A stretch of DNA of 64,000 nt from RPQJ01 sp963732375 (GTDB lineage Bacteria; Pseudomonadota; Gammaproteobacteria; Steroidobacterales; Steroidobacteraceae), in assembly GCA_963732375.1 (NCBI GenBank), contig CAVSZE010000002.1, positions 248,001 through 312,000 of the forward strand, read 5' to 3'. Within the stretch, counting starts at the first letter, position 1, and each line of letters opens with the position of its first letter. The position numbers and the translations under genes were made by a program. Below the pieces are notes generated by a model. That model was not told the DNA's origin. It worked only from the letters and a program-made list of their open reading frames with translations, and made no database searches. Below are positions 33,957 through 42,452 of the stretch, piece after piece.

Positions 33957-34564
33957 GCGTGCGCAAGCCGAAGAAGAAAAAGGGCTCCTCGCTGCGAAAG
34001 CCCGCGGTGCAGGTCGAACTGCCGCTCCCTCCGCCGCCAGGCCCGCCGCTGCCGGTGGAGGAACTCGTGCTCGCGTGGTGGCAGAAGCCAGCCGCGGTCG
34101 TGTCCCTGGCCACCGTCGCAATGCTGCTGCTGGTGCTGGGCGTGAGCTCGCAGCTGCACGCGCGTCGTGACCGGGCGCTGGCTGCGGAGCTCGAGGTGCG
34201 CGTCAAGACGCTGACGCTGCGCGCGTCGACGGCTGCGCGGGCGCTGCGCATCGCACCGAACCCGCGCAGCTGGTCGGCCACTCCGGACGCTTCGATCGAC
34301 TGGCCCGAGCCGCCGCTGATGCTGGACCTGTACCTGCCGGTCGGGTACTCGCAATTCACCAGTTTCGGAGTCACGATCGACAAGGTGGACCAGGGGCGCA
34401 TGTTGACGATCCAGCGCATGGTGCCTGACTCGAACCACGAACTCAGGCTGTCGATGAACAGCTCGGCCTTCGGCCCGGGCGAATACCGTATCCTGCTGCA
34501 GGGTTACGACTGGCGCGGCCAGCGCAGCGACAACGGGTGGGTGCGTCTGGTAATAAGAAAATAG
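33953..34564 (+). CDS. Single-pass membrane protein with proline-rich N-terminus
   Basis: A 203-residue protein: a very basic start (VRKPKKKKGSSLRK), a proline-rich stretch (LPLPPPPGPPLP, about 24-35), one transmembrane helix (about 48-66) and a ~135-residue beta-rich periplasmic domain. This is a type II topology with a cytosolic Lys/Pro tail. No family is recognised. It overlaps the preceding gene by four bases. Confidence 0.65.
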   Translation: MSVRKPKKKKGSSLRKPAVQVELPLPPPPGPPLPVEELVLAWWQKPAAVVSLATVAMLLLVLGVSSQLHARRDRALAAELEVRVKTLTLRASTAARALRIAPNPRSWSATPDASIDWPEPPLMLDLYLPVGYSQFTSFGVTIDKVDQGRMLTIQRMVPDSNHELRLSMNSSAFGPGEYRILLQGYDWRGQRSDNGWVRLVIRK

Positions 34565-34601
34565 ACGGCGTATTCGGGGCCGACCCCGCGAGGCAGCAAG
34601 C

Positions 34602-35990
34602 ATGACGCGGGATTCCGACACCACCGTTTTTGGCCACCCCAAGGGACTCTTCTACCTCGCCTTCACCGAGGCCTGGGAGCGCTTCTCCTACTACGGCATG
34701 ACCGCGCTGCTGGTTCTCTACATGGTGAACCAGCTGCTGCTGCCCGGCCACATCGAGCAGGTCGCGGGTTTCGCAGCCTTCCGCGCCGCGATCGAGTCGA
34801 TCACCGGCCCGCTCTCGACGCAGGCGCTCGCCTCGCAGGTCTTCGGCCTGTACAGCGGCTTCGTTTATTTCACGCCGATGCTGGGCGGACTGATGGCCGA
34901 CCGCTGGATCGGCCAGCGAAATGCCGTCGTGATCGGCGCGCTCTCGATGAGCGGCGGCCACCTCGCGATGGCGTTCGACCAGTCTTTCCTGCTGGCGTTG
35001 CTGTTGCTGGTCGTGGGTTCCGGTTTCCTGAAGGGCAATATCTCGGCCCAGGTCGGGGCACTGTATCCAGCCTCCGACGAGTCGCGTCGCACGCGCGGTT
35101 TCGCGATCTTCAGCACCGCGATCAATTTCGGCGCCGTGGTCGGACCGCTCGCCTGCGGCGTGCTGGCGCAGGTGTACGGCTGGCACTTCGGCTTTGGCGT
35201 CGCCGCGATCTTCATGCTCGCGGGCCTCGCCACCTACCTGGTCGGCTATCGCCACCTGCCGGCCCGCGTGCCTCGGCGCGCACGTGACGCCGCGCCCTTG
35301 AGCGGCGCGGAATGGCGCGTGGTCCTGGCGCTGGTCGCGGTGATGGCGATCACCGTCTTCCAGTCAATCGCCTACTACCAGCTCGCCAACGTGCTCCCGG
35401 TCTGGATCCAGGAACACGTCGCGCTGCAGGTCGGCAGCGTCGGGATTCCTATTCCCTGGTACCAGTCGATCGATCCGCTGTTCAGCATCCTCGGTGTGCC
35501 TTTGCTGTTCTGGCTCTGGAAACGCCAGGCGGCCGGTCGCGGCGAACCGGATGACCTCGCGAAGATCGGCATCGGCGCATGGCTGGCGGCCGCCAGCAAC
35601 CTTGTCCTCGTCGCGGCGATTCTCGCGGCGGGTGGCAGTCCCGTGCACCCGGTCTGGCCCTTCCTGTACTGCGCAGGACAGGGAATTGCCTTCCTCTATT
35701 ACTGGCCGACGCTGCTGGCACTGGTCTCGCGCGCGGCTCCCGCCCAGGTGAACGCGACCATGATGGGGTTCGCGTTCATGAGCCTGTTCGTGGCCAACAA
35801 CCTGATCGGCTGGATCGGCGGCTTCTACGAGAAAATGACGCCGGTGGCGTTCTGGTCCATGCACGCGGCGATCGGTGCAATGGGCGGGGTGCTGGTGATG
35901 CTGTTCGGCGGGGCGCTCAAGCGCGTGCTGGCCGGCGGCGCGAACCAGCCACTGCGGCCCTCGGCGATGACCATCGAAGTGGAGCGATGA
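34602..35990 (+). CDS. POT-family proton-coupled oligopeptide transporter
   Basis: A 462-residue membrane protein with about 12-14 hydrophobic segments. The POT/PTR2 signature ExxERFxYYG is present as EAWERFSYYG (about residues 21-30), together with a family-typical FYLAFTE start and GLMADRWIG loop. It would import di- and tripeptides or related compounds with protons. The gene converges on ybbP with only 10 bases between them and no visible terminator. Confidence 0.9.
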   Translation: MTRDSDTTVFGHPKGLFYLAFTEAWERFSYYGMTALLVLYMVNQLLLPGHIEQVAGFAAFRAAIESITGPLSTQALASQVFGLYSGFVYFTPMLGGLMADRWIGQRNAVVIGALSMSGGHLAMAFDQSFLLALLLLVVGSGFLKGNISAQVGALYPASDESRRTRGFAIFSTAINFGAVVGPLACGVLAQVYGWHFGFGVAAIFMLAGLATYLVGYRHLPARVPRRARDAAPLSGAEWRVVLALVAVMAITVFQSIAYYQLANVLPVWIQEHVALQVGSVGIPIPWYQSIDPLFSILGVPLLFWLWKRQAAGRGEPDDLAKIGIGAWLAAASNLVLVAAILAAGGSPVHPVWPFLYCAGQGIAFLYYWPTLLALVSRAAPAQVNATMMGFAFMSLFVANNLIGWIGGFYEKMTPVAFWSMHAAIGAMGGVLVMLFGGALKRVLAGGANQPLRPSAMTIEVER

Positions 35991-36000
35991 GCGGCCGCAC

Positions 36001-38496
36001 CTAGGTCTGCGCCTGGCGCAGCGTCGCGACCGGTGGCTGCGTGACGGCCGACCATGCGGCGATCACCCCAGCGAGTCCGACCATCAGTGCGCCGCCGACG
36101 ATGCCTGCGACCCAGACCGCCGGATCCGGCCTGTACGCAAGGTCGAAGATCTCGCGCGCCAGGAAGTAACCGGCCACCGACGCACCGGCTGCGGCCAGCA
36201 AACCCGCCAGCAGGCCCAGAACCACGAACTCGGCCGCGACGCCCTTCAACACCAGGCTGCGGCTTGCGCCCAGCGTGCGCAGGATGGCGCTCTCGAAGCG
36301 CCGTTCGTCCCGCGTCGCCTGTGCGGCCGCCAGCAGCACCACCAGGCCCGCGAGCAACGTGAATGCGAACACGTACTGCACGGCGAGCGCGGCCCGGTCC
36401 ATCACGCCGCGTACCTGCGTCAGCAACGCGTCGATGTCGATGATGGTGATTTCCGGAAACGTACGCACCAGTTCGACCAGCACGGGTCGCTGCGCCGGCT
36501 CGACGTGCACGCTGGTAATCAGCGTGCCGGTGACGTCGTCCAGCACCCCCGGCGAGAAGACCATGAAGAAGTTCGGCTGGAACGAGTCCCAGCGGACGTC
36601 ACGGAGGCTCGCAATCCTTGCGCTCACCTGCTCGCCGGCGACGTCGTAGGTGACTTCGTCACCGATCTTCAGGCCGAGCAGTTCCGCGAAATCCTTCTCC
36701 ACCGACACCCGCGGCCCGCCGTGGTCGCCGTCCTGCCACCAGCTTCCCGCAACGAGCCGGTTGTCGTCGCGCAGCGTCCGCGCCCAGGTCAGGTTCGCCT
36801 CGCGCTCGACGAAACCGTTGGCGCGGTCCGATTCGAAGTGCAGCTGGTCCACCGGCACGCCGTTCACCGCCGACAGTCGTGCGCGCACCAGCGGCGCCAT
36901 CTCCGTACGCGGCAACCCTCGAGCCTCGAAGAACTGGCCCACGGCGCTGCCCTCGTCCGGACGGATGTTGATCATGAAATAGTTCGGCGCATTCGCGGGA
37001 AGGCTTGCGCGCCATTCGCGGAGCAGGTCGTTCCGCACCAGCGCAAGCAGCAGCAGCACCATGATCCCGAGCCCGAAGGCGACGACCTGCACGACACTGT
37101 CGCGGCCGCGGCGCGCGATGTTCGCGAGCCCGTAGCGCCACGCGACGCCCGCACCGCCGCGCAGCGGACGAAGCGCGTGCACCAGCGCCCACCCGGCGAG
37201 CCCAAGCGCCGCGAAAGTCGCTGCGATGCCGCCAGCGACCCAGGCCACCAGTCGAGCATCGCGTACCAGCCAGCCGAGCAGTACCAGCACCGAACCGACC
37301 GCGAGCCCGTAGACGGCGACGAAGCGCAGCGGCGGCGGCTCCAGGTCACGCCTGAGGACTCGCGCAGGGGGCACGCGCCGAAGCTGCAGCAGCGGCGGCA
37401 GCGCGAACCCGACCAGGATTGCGACCGCGGTCGCGAGCCCCAGCCAGGCCGCGTCCGCAGACGGGGGCGGCAGCGCACCCTGCATCAGGTCGCGCAGCAA
37501 CCACGCGAGCCCAGCCTGCGCGACGTAGCCCGCGAGCGTGCCGAGCACGGCCACCACGATGGCAATGACGACGAGTTGCGTGAGCGACTGGCGGAGCACG
37601 AACCCCTGCGAGGCGCCCATGCACTTCATCAGCGCCACGCCGTCGAGGTGACGCCGGGTATAGCGACGCGCGGCCATCGCGACGGCGACCGCGGAGAGCA
37701 GCACGCTCACCATGCTCGCAAGCGAGAGGAACCGGCCAGCGCGGTCGGAGGATGCCCGGACCTGCGGGCTCATGTCTGCCACCGATTGGAGGCGCTCTCC
37801 CTTGGTTTTCGCAGACTCGAGCCAGGCGGCGAAATCGGCGACCGCACCCGGATCGCCGGCGAACAGCACGGCGCGGGTCACCCGGCTGCCCGGCTGGACA
37901 AGCTGCGTCGCGGGCACATCGGTCATGTTCACCAGCAACGTCGCCGACAGGTCCGCAAAGCCCGCGCCCTGGTCTGGCCGGTAATCGAGCACCTGCGTGA
38001 CGCGCAGTGTCGCCGCGCCGACCGTGATGGTGGACCCGACCGGGACGCCGAGTTTCGCGAGCAGGCGTGAGTCGGCCCAGGCCTCGCCTGGGGCCGGGAT
38101 GCCGCCGGCGATGCGCGCCGCGCCAAAGGGCTGGTCAGCGACCTTGAGCCTGCCACGCAACGGATAGCCCTCGCTGGCTGCCCGGAGCGTGACCAGCGAA
38201 GAGTCCTCACCGTGGAACACTACGCTCGGCATGGACAGGATCCGCGCCACTGCAAGTCCGCGCCCCAAGGCTTCGCGGTCGTAGGAATCGTTGATGGGAC
38301 GCGCTGATTCGAGCCGCAGGTCAGCCGCGAGCACCTCACCGGCCTGCTGGGCCACTGCGCGTGACACCCGGCTGGTGAACGACCCTACCGCGGTCAGCGA
38401 CGCGACCGCGACGACCAGCGCAAGAACCAGCACCGAGATCTCGCCCGACTTGAAGTCGCGGACGAGATTCCTGAGCGCGAATCGCAGCGCTGTCAT
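36001..38496 (-). CDS. ybbP: ABC transporter permease, YbbP/FtsX-like
   Basis: An 831-residue permease with an N-terminal transmembrane segment, a large periplasmic MacB-type domain, two FtsX-type membrane modules (about 250-430 and 705-825) and an extra central pair. This length and layout match YbbP (COG3127), partner of the YbbA ATPase. These MacB-like pumps do not import substrates but work on envelope lipids or proteins; the substrate is unknown. It overlaps ybbA by four bases (ATGA). Confidence 0.88.
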   Translation of the reverse strand: MTALRFALRNLVRDFKSGEISVLVLALVVAVASLTAVGSFTSRVSRAVAQQAGEVLAADLRLESARPINDSYDREALGRGLAVARILSMPSVVFHGEDSSLVTLRAASEGYPLRGRLKVADQPFGAARIAGGIPAPGEAWADSRLLAKLGVPVGSTITVGAATLRVTQVLDYRPDQGAGFADLSATLLVNMTDVPATQLVQPGSRVTRAVLFAGDPGAVADFAAWLESAKTKGERLQSVADMSPQVRASSDRAGRFLSLASMVSVLLSAVAVAMAARRYTRRHLDGVALMKCMGASQGFVLRQSLTQLVVIAIVVAVLGTLAGYVAQAGLAWLLRDLMQGALPPPSADAAWLGLATAVAILVGFALPPLLQLRRVPPARVLRRDLEPPPLRFVAVYGLAVGSVLVLLGWLVRDARLVAWVAGGIAATFAALGLAGWALVHALRPLRGGAGVAWRYGLANIARRGRDSVVQVVAFGLGIMVLLLLALVRNDLLREWRASLPANAPNYFMINIRPDEGSAVGQFFEARGLPRTEMAPLVRARLSAVNGVPVDQLHFESDRANGFVEREANLTWARTLRDDNRLVAGSWWQDGDHGGPRVSVEKDFAELLGLKIGDEVTYDVAGEQVSARIASLRDVRWDSFQPNFFMVFSPGVLDDVTGTLITSVHVEPAQRPVLVELVRTFPEITIIDIDALLTQVRGVMDRAALAVQYVFAFTLLAGLVVLLAAAQATRDERRFESAILRTLGASRSLVLKGVAAEFVVLGLLAGLLAAAGASVAGYFLAREIFDLAYRPDPAVWVAGIVGGALMVGLAGVIAAWSAVTQPPVATLRQAQT

Positions 38497-39185
38497 GCGG
38501 CCTGCGCGACGACGCGGCCTGCATCGAGGCGTATCACGCGCGCGCAGCGCGCGGCGAGATCGCGGTCGTGCGTCACCAGCACCAGGGTCGCACCTGCATC
38601 GGCGTTGAGGCCGAATAGCAGGTCCATGATGCGTGCTCCGGTGGTTGCGTCGAGATTTCCCGTCGGCTCGTCCGCGAACAGCACGTCCGGCCGCGTGACG
38701 AAGGCGCGTGCAATCGCGACCCTCTGCTGCTCGCCGCCCGAAAGCTGTCGCGGGTAGTGCCCGACCCGCTCGGCGAGGCCTACCTTCGCGAGCACCTCGA
38801 GCGCCGCCGCGCGCGCGTCGGCTCGGCCAGCGAGTTCGAGCGGCAGCATCACGTTTTCGAGCGCAGTCAGCGACGGCACCAGGTGAAACGACTGGAACAC
38901 GAACCCGACGTGGCGCGCGCGCACCGCCGCACGACCATCCTCGTCCAGCGCAGTGAGATCATTGCCCGCGAGCCTGACCCGGCCCGAGGTCGGCTCGTCC
39001 AGCCCGGCGAGCAACGCGAGCAGCGTTGATTTTCCCGCACCCGACGCGCCCATGACGGCCACGGTCTCGCCTCGCGAGATTTCGATCGACACGTCGTCGA
39101 GTATGGCTAGCGTTCCCTCCGGGCTGCTAACCTGCTTGCCCAGCTGCGAAGCCTCGAGCACCACGTCTTTGCGATCCACCTGCAT
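38493..39185 (-). CDS. ybbA: ABC transporter ATP-binding protein, YbbA-like
   Basis: A 230-residue ATPase of the LolD/MacB group. Walker A is GASGAGKST, the signature is LSGGEQQR, and Walker B is VLFADEPTGNLD, followed by a switch His in LVTHD. The ATG at 39185 (MQVDRKD) is chosen, since upstream codons would run into the divergent esterase. It pairs with the permease downstream, as in the E. coli ybbAP-tesA locus. Confidence 0.93.
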   Translation of the reverse strand: MQVDRKDVVLEASQLGKQVSSPEGTLAILDDVSIEISRGETVAVMGASGAGKSTLLALLAGLDEPTSGRVRLAGNDLTALDEDGRAAVRARHVGFVFQSFHLVPSLTALENVMLPLELAGRADARAAALEVLAKVGLAERVGHYPRQLSGGEQQRVAIARAFVTRPDVLFADEPTGNLDATTGARIMDLLFGLNADAGATLVLVTHDRDLAARCARVIRLDAGRVVAQAA

Positions 39186-39789
39186 TCGCCTTGCCTTCCT
39201 GTGCCTGGTCCTGTTCGGACACGTCGCCCGCGCCGACGTTCCCACCGTACTTGTAATGGGTGACAGCCTGAGCGCGGCCTACGGAATGCGCGTCGAGCAG
39301 GGCTGGGTGGCCCTGCTGCAGCAACGCCTTACGTCCGAAGGTTACGGATACCGCGTAGTGAACGCCAGCGAGAGCGGCGAGACCACGGGCGGCGCACTGG
39401 CCCGCCTGCCGCGCGCGCTGGACAAGCATCGCCCCGCTGTCGTGATCATCGAGCTTGGCGGCAACGACGGGCTTCGCGGCCTTCCGATAGGCGGCGTGCA
39501 ATCGAACCTGGAGTCACTGGTCCGGTTGAGCCGGAAGTCGGGCGCCAGGGTGCTGCTGATCGGCATGCGGATTCCGCCGAACTACGGCCCAGCCTACACG
39601 AAATCATTTCACGAGCTGTTCGCGCAGGTCGCCGCCAGCCAGCATGTGCCGCTGGTGCCGTTCTTCCTGGACGGAATCGCGCTCGACGAGGGCCTGATGC
39701 AGGACGACGGCCTGCACCCGAATGCCACCGCGCAGCCGAAGCTGCTCGCCCAGGCCTGGCCCCTGCTCCAGCCCCTGCTGAAGAAATAG
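39169..39789 (+). CDS. tesA: SGNH esterase / thioesterase I precursor (TesA-like)
   Basis: A 206-residue periplasmic GDSL hydrolase. A signal peptide (CIRLAFLCLVLFGHVARA) precedes block I MGDSLSAAYG, block III GGNDGLRG and block V DDGLHPNA, giving a Ser-Asp-His site. E. coli TesA (208 residues) hydrolyses acyl-CoA thioesters and lysophospholipids. No ATG lies near the signal peptide; TTG 39169 is the best start but would overlap the divergent ybbA start by 17 bases. The stop codon lies inside the palindrome at 39786-39910. Confidence 0.88.
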   Translation: MRSTCIRLAFLCLVLFGHVARADVPTVLVMGDSLSAAYGMRVEQGWVALLQQRLTSEGYGYRVVNASESGETTGGALARLPRALDKHRPAVVIIELGGNDGLRGLPIGGVQSNLESLVRLSRKSGARVLLIGMRIPPNYGPAYTKSFHELFAQVAASQHVPLVPFFLDGIALDEGLMQDDGLHPNATAQPKLLAQAWPLLQPLLKK

Positions 39790-39910
39790 GGGACATTCTC
39801 CTTTTTCGGAGGGGACATTCTCCTTTTTCTGCATCTGACGACTCTCCACGTCTGGCAGCGCGTCGGGAAAAAGGAGAATGTCCCCTCCGAAAAAGGAGAA
39901 TGTCCCCTAT
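39786..39910. repeat. Long palindromic repeat, double form, between tesA and ppa
   Basis: Two perfectly complementary 44-base arms (39786-39829 and 39867-39910) flank a 37-base loop (39830-39866). Each arm has two tandem copies of GGGGACATTCTCCTTTTTC joined by GGA. The outermost bases form the stop codons of both neighbours: TAG of tesA on the plus strand (39787-39789) and TAG of ppa on the minus strand (39907-39909). The whole tesA-ppa gap is therefore repeat, placed as a bidirectional terminator. Confidence 0.96.
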
Positions 39911-40488
39911 TTACGGCGGAGGGCGCCGCCCGCGATGAAGTGAGCGGCGACATCGTCGCCGTCGCGAGCGGAACGGCGGATTCCCTCGAGGATCATTCGC
40001 TCGGCCTTGGTGTGGTCTGCCCAGCGGACGATGGTCACCCACTTGCCCTTCTCCAGGTCCTTGTAATGCTGGAAGAAGTGCGCAATCTGGTCGATAAGCG
40101 TCACCGGCAGGTCGCGGTATGATTTCACGCCCGAGTAGAACGGGTTCAGCTTGTCCACCGGCACCGCGATGATCTTCTCGTCGTCGCCCGCCTCGTCCTT
40201 CATCAGCAGCGCGCCAACCGGCCGCACGCGGACGATGGCGCCCGGGACGACCGGGCTCGGCACCACGACGATCACGTCCACCGGGTCGCCGTCGCCCGAC
40301 AGCGTGTGCGGGATGAAGCCGTAGTTGCCCGGGTAGAACATTGCGGTGTTCAGGAAACGGTCCACGCGCAGTGCGCCCGATTCCTTGTCAAGCTCGTACT
40401 TCACCGGCACGCCGCCCTGCGGTATCTCGATCAGCGCGTTTACGTCGCGCGGCGGGTCTTCGCCGATGCCGATCTTGCTGATGTCCAT
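39907..40488 (-). CDS. ppa: Inorganic pyrophosphatase
   Basis: A 193-residue family I soluble pyrophosphatase that hydrolyses PPi to phosphate. The metal-binding core GDGDPVDVIV (about residues 64-73), the YPGNYGFIPHT segment and the KWVTIVRW/KAE region are all present. ATG start; the stop is formed by the end of the palindromic repeat, so the C-terminus (ALRRK) may have been shaped by repeat insertion. It follows hemE by 39 bases on the same strand. Confidence 0.96.
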   Translation of the reverse strand: MDISKIGIGEDPPRDVNALIEIPQGGVPVKYELDKESGALRVDRFLNTAMFYPGNYGFIPHTLSGDGDPVDVIVVVPSPVVPGAIVRVRPVGALLMKDEAGDDEKIIAVPVDKLNPFYSGVKSYRDLPVTLIDQIAHFFQHYKDLEKGKWVTIVRWADHTKAERMILEGIRRSARDGDDVAAHFIAGGALRRK

Positions 40489-40527
40489 GGCGGGCCGTAC
40501 TCCTGGAGAACGACAGCTGGTGCTGCT

Positions 40528-41595
40528 TTACCTGTGATAGCCGGGTGACAGCTCGTGCACCGCGTCCACCATCGCCGCCGCGTGCTCCGGCGGTACGTCG
40601 GGGTGGATGCCGTGCCCGAGGTTGAAGACGTGGCCGTGACCCTTGCCGTAGCTCTCGAGCACGCGCGCGACCTGTGCACGAATCTCGGCCGGCGGCGCAT
40701 AGAGCACGCTTGGGTCGAGGTTGCCCTGCAGCGCGACCCGGTCATCGACCGCGCGACGCGCGTCTGCGAGTTCGGTGGTCCAGTCCACGCCGAGCGCATC
40801 GCAGCCCGTCGCCGCCATGTCGGCGAGCCACTGGCCGCCGCCCTTGGTGAACAGGATCACCGGCACGCGGCGCCCGTCGCTCTCGCGGGTAACACCGTCC
40901 ACGATCTGCTGCATGTAGCGCAACGAAAACTCCCGGTAGTCGGCAGGCGTCAGCGCGCCGCCCCAGGTGTCGAATACCATCAAGGCCTGCGCGCCCGCGG
41001 CGACCTGCGCGTTGAGATAGAGGAGCGTCGCCCGCGTGATCACGTCGAGCAGCCGGTGCAGTTCTCGCGGCGCGCCGTAGAGCATGCCCTTGATGTGCTG
41101 GAATGTCTTGCTGCTGCCGCCTTCCACCATGTAGGTGCCGACAGTCCACGGGCTGCCGGCGAATCCGATCAGCGGCACCCGGCCGCCAAGCTCACGGCGA
41201 ATCAGACGCACCGCGTCCATCACGTAGCGCAACTCGTCCTCGGGATCCGGAATCGGCAGCCGGTCGATGTCGGCCGCCGTACGCACGGGTCGCGCGATCC
41301 GCGGTCCCTCGCCGGTCTCGAACGAGAGACCGACATCCATCGCGTGCGGGATCGTCAGGATGTCCGAAAACAGGATCGCCGCGTCGAGCCTGTAGCGATC
41401 GAGCGGCTGCAACGTGACCTCGCAGGCGAGCTGCGGGTTCATGCACAGGTCCAGGAAACTGCCGGCCTTCGCGCGCGTCGCGCGGTATTCGGGCAGGTAG
41501 CGTCCGGCCTGACGCATCATCCACAGCGGGGTACGCGGCGTGGGCTCGCGCATCAGGGCGCGCAGGAACAGGTCGTTTTTCAGCGGCGCGGTCAT
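40528..41595 (-). CDS. hemE: Uroporphyrinogen decarboxylase
   Basis: A 355-residue heme-pathway enzyme converting uroporphyrinogen III to coproporphyrinogen III. Signature segments PLWMMRQAGRYLPEYR-like (residues 19-34) and GFAGSPWTVGTYM (about 145-157) are present, with the catalytic Asp in FSDIL and the C-terminal NLGHGIHPDVPPEH block. Its ATG overlaps the pyrF stop (ATGA), so pyrF and hemE are translationally coupled. Confidence 0.97.
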   Translation of the reverse strand: MTAPLKNDLFLRALMREPTPRTPLWMMRQAGRYLPEYRATRAKAGSFLDLCMNPQLACEVTLQPLDRYRLDAAILFSDILTIPHAMDVGLSFETGEGPRIARPVRTAADIDRLPIPDPEDELRYVMDAVRLIRRELGGRVPLIGFAGSPWTVGTYMVEGGSSKTFQHIKGMLYGAPRELHRLLDVITRATLLYLNAQVAAGAQALMVFDTWGGALTPADYREFSLRYMQQIVDGVTRESDGRRVPVILFTKGGGQWLADMAATGCDALGVDWTTELADARRAVDDRVALQGNLDPSVLYAPPAEIRAQVARVLESYGKGHGHVFNLGHGIHPDVPPEHAAAMVDAVHELSPGYHR

Positions 41596-42323
41596 CGTGG
41601 TGCTTCCTTGCCGAACACGCCGGCAATCGTCGACTGTATCGCGAGCGCCGCAGCGCGGGGGTCGGCGGCATCGCGGATGGGACGCCCGACCACGATGTAG
41701 TCCGCGCCGTTCTCGAAGGCCTGCGCCACGTCCACCGTGCGCTTCTGGTCGTCCACCGGCCGGTTCTCGACAGGACGGATGCCGGGCGTCACGACCAGCA
41801 GGCGCTGGTCGATAAATTCGCGAAGCTTCGGCGCCTCGAGGCCCGACGAAACCACGCCGTCACAGCCTGCCTCCAGCGCGCGCCGGGCGCGTGACAGCAC
41901 CAGTCGTTCGACGTCGCAGGCGAAGCCGAGGTCGTCGAGGTCGCCACGGTCGAGGCTGGTGAGCACCGTCACCGCGAGGATCTTCACGTCGCCCTTGGCC
42001 GCCGCCGCAGCTTCCATGATGCCCTGGTTGCCGTGCACCGTCGCGAACGTCACGCCACGGTTGCGCAGTTGCCGTACAGCCGCAGCGACCGTCGCGGGCA
42101 CGTCGAAGAACTTGAGGTCGACGAATACTTTCCTGTCGCGCGCGACCATCCAGTCGAGCAGTTCGAAGTAGCCGCCCGCCATGAAGAGCTCGAGGCCGAT
42201 CTTGTAGAAGTGGACGGCGTCGCCGAGCGTTTCCGCGACGTTGCGCGCCTCGGCCGGATCGGCAACATCCATGGCGAATATCAGGCGCTCACGCGCCGGG
42301 ATGGCTTTGGGAACGACTTGCAT
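41592..42323 (-). CDS. pyrF: Orotidine 5'-phosphate decarboxylase
   Basis: A 243-residue TIM-barrel enzyme making UMP. Asp19 and Lys41 and the catalytic DLKFFDVPATV block (Asp69, Lys71, Asp74) are intact, as is the phosphate-binding VVGRPI segment near the C-terminus. Group I length is normal. It is the first gene of a probable pyrF-hemE-ppa transcript; 129 bases separate it from dgt upstream. Confidence 0.96.
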   Translation of the reverse strand: MQVVPKAIPARERLIFAMDVADPAEARNVAETLGDAVHFYKIGLELFMAGGYFELLDWMVARDRKVFVDLKFFDVPATVAAAVRQLRNRGVTFATVHGNQGIMEAAAAAKGDVKILAVTVLTSLDRGDLDDLGFACDVERLVLSRARRALEAGCDGVVSSGLEAPKLREFIDQRLLVVTPGIRPVENRPVDDQKRTVDVAQAFENGADYIVVGRPIRDAADPRAAALAIQSTIAGVFGKEAPR

Positions 42324-42452
42324 CAGTTGGCTCGATGTATACGGCAGCCGGAGATGATACCGGACGAAGCGGGCAGGGTAGCGATCCAGCGGTACGGACT
42401 AGTGCGGATTCGCCAGGGACCCGGGGGGGCTCCGCCCCGGATCCACCGTCGT

